Below, piece after piece: positions 59,650 to 64,000 of a DNA stretch of 64,000 nt (within the stretch, counting starts at the first letter, position 1; every line of letters starts with the position of its first letter). The DNA is taken from assembly GCA_963715655.1 (NCBI GenBank), contig OY970262.1, forward strand, positions 744,001 through 808,000, given 5' to 3'. Origin of the DNA: JANQPD01 sp963715655. GTDB taxonomy: Bacteria; Bacteroidota; Bacteroidia; Flavobacteriales; Schleiferiaceae. Both the position numbers and the translations under genes were made by a program. The notes beneath the pieces were generated by a model. The model made no database searches and was not told the DNA's origin. It saw only the letters and a program-made list of their open reading frames with translations.

Positions 59650-61086
59650 ATGAAGTCGTACTCTCTTTTTATATTTTCCTTATTCTTTTTTTGCAATTAC
59701 GCTTGGGCTCAGCTACCCGCTGAAACCATTTGGACTATAGATAAATGTGTTTCTTATGCGGTAGAAAACAATTTACAAGTGCAGCAAAGTAAGCTGCAAA
59801 CGGAGTTAAGCAAAAACAATCAGCAAACCGCAAAACTTGATTACGCCCCAAACCTGAATTTTAATTCAAGCTATGGGTTTAATTTTGGTTTGAACATTGA
59901 CCCTGTAACCAACCAAATTAGTCAGGCTAACCGACAAACTGCAAACTTTAATTTGAGTAGTAATTGGGTATTGTATGATGGTGGACGAAAATATAATACC
60001 ATTGCTCAACGTAACTTTCAATATGTAAGTGCCCTATATTCTTTAGAAGCAGTAAAAAATGATATTAAGTTAAGTGTGGCAAGTGGCTTTTTGCAAATTC
60101 TTTTAAATAGAGAGATTTTAACGGTAGCGATTGAGCAGGAGCGTATTACGCAGTTGCAAATGGACAGAATGCAGGTGTTGGTAGATGCTGGAGCCCGCCC
60201 TAAAGGGGATGCCTTACAGCTTAAAGCACAGCTTGCGCGTGACAAGCAAAACCGCATTGCGGCTGAAAATGCTGTTACTATTAGCAGACTTTCACTGGCC
60301 AATATCTTACAATTAGAAAAACCGGATGAGTTTAGAATTTCTTCACCTGAATTAGAAGTTCCTAATGCTACCACCATAGCACGTAATCCTGATGGAATTT
60401 ACAGCACGGCAAAAGAAAACCAACCGGCTATTAAAGCCGCTGAAACAACGGTTAAAAGTAGTGAAGAACAAGCGCAAGCAGCATATAGCGGCTATCTGCC
60501 AACGTTGAGTTTAGTAGGTCAAATAGGTACTAGTTATTCTAATTTAATTCAGCAGCCAACCGGCACAGTAGAAGCACCTGTGCAAGTGGGTGTGGTACAA
60601 GGTAGTGGGCAGCCTGTTTTTACGGAGCAACCTCGGATTATTCCTTTAGGTTTTGAAGACAAACCTTTTGTAAATCAAGCTACTGATAACTTAAATGAGT
60701 TTGTTGGGATACAATTACAAGTACCAATTTTCAATCGTTTTTCGGTAAGAAATAACTATCAAAATGCGCGAATAAATAAGCAAATTAGTGAGCTGCAACT
60801 AGCGCAAGAAGAGTTAAATCTTAGGCAAACAATATATCAGGCACATGCAGATGCTAAGGCTTCTTATAACTCTTATTTAGCTTCAGAAATTGCCGTGGAA
60901 AGTACGGAAGAGGCTTTTAAATATGCACAAGAGCGTTTTAATGTTGGGGCACTTAATCAATTTGATTTTGAGAATGCTAAAAATAGTTTGGCGCAATCTC
61001 AAAGTGAAATGCTACGTGCCAAGTATGACTATATATTTAAGGTGAAGGTGCTTGAATTTTATTTAACCAACCAAGTAAATCTGTAG
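59650..61086 (+). CDS. TolC-family outer-membrane efflux protein
   Basis: A 478-residue TolC/OEP-family protein with a signal peptide (about residues 1-20, NYAWAQ). Two repeated alpha-helical and beta-strand halves are visible, with the conserved LDYAPNLNFNSSYGFNFG in the first and IFNRFSVRNNYQNARI in the second. TolC proteins form the outer-membrane channel of tripartite pumps. The next gene encodes the periplasmic adaptor one base later. Confidence 0.92.
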   Translation: MKSYSLFIFSLFFFCNYAWAQLPAETIWTIDKCVSYAVENNLQVQQSKLQTELSKNNQQTAKLDYAPNLNFNSSYGFNFGLNIDPVTNQISQANRQTANFNLSSNWVLYDGGRKYNTIAQRNFQYVSALYSLEAVKNDIKLSVASGFLQILLNREILTVAIEQERITQLQMDRMQVLVDAGARPKGDALQLKAQLARDKQNRIAAENAVTISRLSLANILQLEKPDEFRISSPELEVPNATTIARNPDGIYSTAKENQPAIKAAETTVKSSEEQAQAAYSGYLPTLSLVGQIGTSYSNLIQQPTGTVEAPVQVGVVQGSGQPVFTEQPRIIPLGFEDKPFVNQATDNLNEFVGIQLQVPIFNRFSVRNNYQNARINKQISELQLAQEELNLRQTIYQAHADAKASYNSYLASEIAVESTEEAFKYAQERFNVGALNQFDFENAKNSLAQSQSEMLRAKYDYIFKVKVLEFYLTNQVNL

Positions 61087-61087
61087 T

Positions 61088-62377
61088 ATGAACAAAAAAT
61101 TACTCATCGGTATAATTATAGCAGTGGTACTTATGGCAGTTTTGGTAGGTGCTAAAAAAGCCGGCTGGATAGGTGGAAAAAAGGGTACTGAAGTAACTCT
61201 TGCTACTGTTAAAACAGCTACCATAACCGAAACGGTGATTGCTAGTGGTAAAATTCAACCCGAAGTAGAGGTTAAAATTAGTTCTGAGGTTTCGGGCGAA
61301 ATAATAGAACTTCCTATTGAAGAGGGACAAGAAGTAAAAAAAGGAGATTTGTTGGTTAAGATAAATCCGGATATTTATTTAGCCGCGGTAAATCGTGTGC
61401 GTGCTGCTGTAAATAGTGCACGTGCTGCGCTGCAAAGTTCTAAAGCACAAGTAGTAGAAGCAGAAAAAATTTATAATAGAAACAAATCGCTAAAGGATAA
61501 AAATGTAATTAGTGCTGCCGAATTTGATGCTATTCAACGTGCTTATGATGTGGCCAAGTTGGGTGAAGAAAATGCTAGTTTTCAATTGGTAAGTGCGCAA
61601 GCCAGTTTAAAAGAAGCACAAGATAATTTAGCTAGAACTACCATTTATGCTCCGCAAGATGGAACAATTAGTGCCCTTAATGTAGAAGTTGGGGAGCGTG
61701 TGGTGGGTACTGCACAAATGACTGGTACGGAGATTTTGCGTTTGGCTAATCTTGGAGCTATGGAAGTTCTAGTGGAGGTAAATGAAAATGATATTATCCG
61801 CGTAAGCGAGCGTGATACAGCGGAAATTGAGGTAGATGCCTATTTAGATAAGAAATTTATTGGGGTGGTTACGGAAATCGCTAATTCGGCAAAACTGCTG
61901 GGTACAAGTGCCGATCAAGTAACCAATTTTGAAGTGAAGGTGCGTATTTTAAAAAGCAGCTATACGGAATTAATGAAGGATAATACCACGGCACAATCAC
62001 CATTTCGCCCAGGTATGACGGCTAGTGTTGAAATTATTACAGAGCGTTTAAAAGATGTTTTAGCGGTGCCGATTGAAGCCGTAACTACTAGAAACGATAC
62101 GGTAAGTGGTAAAAATAAACGTGCAAAAGTGGGCGAAGATGCAAAGGAAACTTTTGAAGTGGTTTTTGTAAATGATGGCGGAAAAAGTAAGTTGCGTTTA
62201 GTAAAAACAGGTATTCAAGACGAAGAACTGATTAGAATTGTAAGCGGCTTACAACAAGGAGAGGAAATTGTAAAAGGGCCTTATTCCGTAGTATCTAAAA
62301 CCCTTAAAAATGGAGAAGAATTAGATACAAAAGCTAAAAAAGAATCATCTGTAGCAGAAGATGAAGACGAAGATTAA
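61088..62377 (+). CDS. Periplasmic adaptor (HlyD/RND membrane-fusion) protein
   Basis: A 429-residue membrane-fusion protein anchored by one N-terminal helix (about residues 5-22). It has a lipoyl-like half-motif (KISSEVSGEIIELPIEEGQEVKKGDLLVKINPD, about residues 63-95), a coiled-coil hairpin (about residues 96-190), the second lipoyl half (TTIYAPQDGTISALNVEVGERV) and a beta-barrel/MP domain. Resembling the MacA type, it would normally pair with an ABC transporter; none is present downstream, where tsaB follows instead. The inner-membrane partner must be encoded elsewhere. It shares one base with tsaB. Confidence 0.92.
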   Translation: MNKKLLIGIIIAVVLMAVLVGAKKAGWIGGKKGTEVTLATVKTATITETVIASGKIQPEVEVKISSEVSGEIIELPIEEGQEVKKGDLLVKINPDIYLAAVNRVRAAVNSARAALQSSKAQVVEAEKIYNRNKSLKDKNVISAAEFDAIQRAYDVAKLGEENASFQLVSAQASLKEAQDNLARTTIYAPQDGTISALNVEVGERVVGTAQMTGTEILRLANLGAMEVLVEVNENDIIRVSERDTAEIEVDAYLDKKFIGVVTEIANSAKLLGTSADQVTNFEVKVRILKSSYTELMKDNTTAQSPFRPGMTASVEIITERLKDVLAVPIEAVTTRNDTVSGKNKRAKVGEDAKETFEVVFVNDGGKSKLRLVKTGIQDEELIRIVSGLQQGEEIVKGPYSVVSKTLKNGEELDTKAKKESSVAEDEDED

Positions 62378-63066
62378 TGGCACTGATTTTAAGTTTAGAA
62401 ACTTCCACTAATTTATGCTCAGTAGCGCTTTCGCGCGATGGAGAAACGTTTGCTGTAAAAGAGGAGTCAAGCGAAAAGTATATACATTCCGAAAAACTAC
62501 ATGTTTTTATTGACGCCTTAATGCGGGAGCAAAAGCTTGCTTATGCAGATTTGGATGCCATAGCTGTGGGCAAAGGCCCCGGTTCATATACAGGACTGCG
62601 CATTGGTGTTTCCGCTGCCAAAGGTTTTGCATTTGCTCTAAACATTCCTTTAATAGCTGTAAATGGCTTGCAAAATTTAGCGGATCAACTAATTAATACA
62701 AAGAATTTAGGAATAGATGATATGTTAATACCTATGCTAGATGCTAGAAGGATGGAAGTATATTGTGCGTCTTTTTCTGCAATAGGAGAGCAGATGCAGC
62801 CGGTTGAGGCTAAAATAATTGATACATCAAGTTTTGGCAATTTGGAAGTTGAACGCATTCACTTGTTTGGTGATGGAGCGGAGAAATGTAAATCGGTTTT
62901 AACGGATGAAAAATTTACGTATCACGCACTTGAGTTTCCAAATGCTCGTTCATTAGGCGCCATTGCGTTTAAAAAATTTCAGGAAAAAACATTTGAAGAT
63001 GTAGCTTATTTTGAACCTTTTTACCTTAAAGATTTTGTTGCAGGTAAGCCTAAGAAGTTGTTGTAA
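62377..63066 (+). CDS. tsaB: tRNA threonylcarbamoyladenosine biosynthesis protein TsaB
   Basis: A 229-residue TsaB, the partner of TsaD and TsaE in adding threonylcarbamoyl to A37 of tRNAs reading ANN codons. The ASKHA-fold motif ILSLETSTNLCSVAL (residues 4-18) and AVGKGPGSYTGLRIGVSAAKGFAFA (about residues 63-87) are clear. The length is usual for Bacteroidota. Its ATG shares one base with the stop of the membrane-fusion gene, so it is translated from the efflux operon. Confidence 0.95.
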   Translation: MALILSLETSTNLCSVALSRDGETFAVKEESSEKYIHSEKLHVFIDALMREQKLAYADLDAIAVGKGPGSYTGLRIGVSAAKGFAFALNIPLIAVNGLQNLADQLINTKNLGIDDMLIPMLDARRMEVYCASFSAIGEQMQPVEAKIIDTSSFGNLEVERIHLFGDGAEKCKSVLTDEKFTYHALEFPNARSLGAIAFKKFQEKTFEDVAYFEPFYLKDFVAGKPKKLL

Positions 63067-63109
63067 GGAGAAGGTGGTAAAAATTTTGAATCTCTATAAA
63101 GTTTTAACC

Positions 63110-63772
63110 TTACCCGCGTTTTAATTCCAGTGGTTTAGTAACCAGTTTAATGCTGGTGGTAATTTGATGTCTGACTAATAAAGCATCCAAGTACTCTAAA
63201 TGACCATAATAAACTTCAGATGTATTCAAATCTAGAAATTGCACAACGCCTTCATAAACTTCAAAACGACTAGCTTTAAAATTAGGAGGATGAATTGTTT
63301 CGGTAAGTTTTTTAGAAATTTTATTGAGCACTATGGAATCCTGTGAAAAAAAATCGCTGAATTTAATTGCCGTACTATCAAATATTACTTCAACATAAAC
63401 TCCAAGCTGAACACATTCATTTATATCTAAATTTCCACTAGGATGCACACTCCATTGCCATACTCCTGCTTTTTCAAAATTGCTGTATTGCCCTGTTAAC
63501 ACTTTAAAACTACGCATTATTTGGGAAGAATAGTAATAGGTTTTTAGATACGTAAACTGTATTGGCTTAAGCGTGTCATAATGCATTTTTATGGTGTCAT
63601 TACCAATAACAGTGTAGTAAATTGTAGAATCTAAGGTTACTTCATAGGGAGCGTTCAAACGGACTTGGCCAATGCAGTTGCCACTAAACACAATGGAAAG
63701 TATAATCAACAAATAATCGTTTGAGAATTTCAGTAAAGCTAAGGTAGTAGTATTTTTAAAGCAAAATTTCAC
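63110..63772 (-). CDS. Hypothetical secreted protein
   Basis: A 220-residue protein I cannot assign. The GTG at 63772 is the likely start: it begins a long signal-peptide-like segment (KFCFKNTTTLALLKFSNDYLLIILSIVFSGNCIGQ) with probable cleavage after GQ. A longer in-frame reading to 63883 runs over the divergent plus-strand gene and is less likely. The mature part is beta-rich with two Cys and no known motif. It is divergent from the antitoxin-like gene, which has operator-like repeats between them. Confidence 0.6.
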   Translation of the reverse strand: MKFCFKNTTTLALLKFSNDYLLIILSIVFSGNCIGQVRLNAPYEVTLDSTIYYTVIGNDTIKMHYDTLKPIQFTYLKTYYYSSQIMRSFKVLTGQYSNFEKAGVWQWSVHPSGNLDINECVQLGVYVEVIFDSTAIKFSDFFSQDSIVLNKISKKLTETIHPPNFKASRFEVYEGVVQFLDLNTSEVYYGHLEYLDALLVRHQITTSIKLVTKPLELKRG

Positions 63773-63777
63773 TAAAT

Positions 63778-63806
63778 ACAAATGTCTTATATTTACAGAC
63801 AAATGT
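63778..63806 (+). promoter_or_regulatory. Operator-like direct repeats before the possible antitoxin gene
   Basis: ACAAATGT occurs at 63778-63785 and 63799-63806, spaced exactly 21 bases (two helical turns), with TATATTTA, one base off TAnnTTTG, between them at 63788-63795. The second repeat ends seven bases before the ATG at 63813. This fits a repressor site, as expected for a self-regulated gene. Confidence 0.45.
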
Positions 63807-63812
63807 ATTTTT

Positions 63813-64000
63813 ATGATTATTGAAAACGAAAAAAATCGCTTGGCTAATTTAGCTGCTGTCAACAAAGCAATAAGATTGTACATGCGAGATTTAGATAAAT
63901 CTACTCCCTTTAAAATTGCCAGCGAAGAGTTGACTTATGCTGGGTTTTTAGAAAATAAAATGCTTTTAATATATTCTATTAGGCAAGGTTTACCCTATAA
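63813..64000 (+). CDS. Possible Xre/MbcA/ParS-type antitoxin, N-terminal part (cut by window edge)
   Basis: The first 62 codons of a cytoplasmic protein (MIIENEKNRLANLAAVNKAI start). The last visible segment, NKMLLIYSIRQGLPY, resembles the (I/V)RxGLP boundary that opens the antitoxin domain in Xre/MbcA/ParS proteins, where it precedes a helix-turn-helix and a C-terminal DUF2384 domain. Those parts, and a partner RES toxin, would lie beyond the window. The operator-like repeats upstream support a self-regulated gene. The identification is tentative. Confidence 0.45.
   Translation, partial: MIIENEKNRLANLAAVNKAIRLYMRDLDKSTPFKIASEELTYAGFLENKMLLIYSIRQGLPY

Noticed and set aside
63773..63883. Extended start of the minus-strand hypothetical gene
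   Set aside because: It covers the operator-like repeats and the start of the divergent gene and has no signal-like beginning.
1..64000. CRISPR arrays, insertion sequences, prophage or integrase genes
   Set aside because: No regularly spaced repeats, transposase motifs or phage genes are visible anywhere in the window.

Overview
The window comes from a Bacteroidota genome, most likely order Flavobacteriales and perhaps a Cryomorphaceae/Schleiferiaceae-like marine lineage; the family-level guess is weak. The evidence is a complete type IX secretion (T9SS) core block porP-gldK-gldL-gldM-gldN, several secreted proteins with T9SS C-terminal sorting domains, flavobacterial gene orders (pdxJ / CBS-nadK-PorG-like-uppS-bamA-ompH-ompH-murI, and miaB-sigma54 activator-lptE-TPR-secG), start regions without strong Shine-Dalgarno sequences, and many copies of the Bacteroidota -7 promoter element TAnnTTTG.

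Layout. 1-7.07 kb (minus strand): an envelope-biogenesis operon running from a CBS protein through nadK, a PorG-like protein, uppS, bamA and two Skp/OmpH chaperones to the start of murI. 7.1-12.75 kb (plus): pdxJ, an LD-carboxypeptidase, yraN, a pseudouridine synthase, a small unknown protein and an AsmA-like protein. 12.77-13.29 kb: one minus-strand outer-membrane protein. 13.56-25.86 kb (plus): a seven-gene surface locus with a secreted endonuclease/exonuclease, two large T9SS cargo proteins (one with OB-fold-like nuclease-accessory domains), two lipoproteins, a TonB-dependent receptor and a PorV/PorQ-like protein. 26.0-29.8 kb: a nearly sorting-domain-only T9SS type B protein, a DUF2141 protein, a retropepsin-PDZ lipoprotein, an unknown secreted protein and an S41 protease. 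29.97-30.29 kb: two tRNA-Arg genes. 30.4-35.3 kb: a secreted alpha/beta hydrolase, an ABC-F ATPase, a DUF983 protein and an FAD oxidoreductase. 35.3-44.6 kb (minus): gldN, gldM, gldL, gldK, porP, an arginase-fold protein missing half of its metal ligands, and topA. 44.8-50.9 kb (plus): miaB, a small secreted protein, a sigma54 activator, lptE, a Glu-rich TPR protein and secG. 51.1-56.3 kb: a DUF4412 protein, four paralogous small lipoproteins and a GT-C-like membrane protein. 56.5-58.4 kb: groES-groEL. 58.6-64 kb: a polysaccharide deacetylase, a small CxxC membrane protein, a TolC/membrane-fusion efflux pair, tsaB, an unknown secreted protein and the start of a possible antitoxin.

How the genes work together. 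BamA, Skp, LptE, SecG and AsmA-like proteins build the envelope. The Gld/Por proteins power and anchor T9SS, which exports the sorting-domain proteins encoded here. The 13.5-25.9 kb locus is the best candidate for an undescribed system. I read it as a surface apparatus in which a T9SS-exported nuclease and an OB-fold partner act with lipoproteins and a TonB receptor, possibly to scavenge extracellular nucleic acid; that substrate is inferred. A second candidate is the tandem family of small lipoproteins at 52-56 kb, whose last two members were duplicated together with their promoter and terminator.
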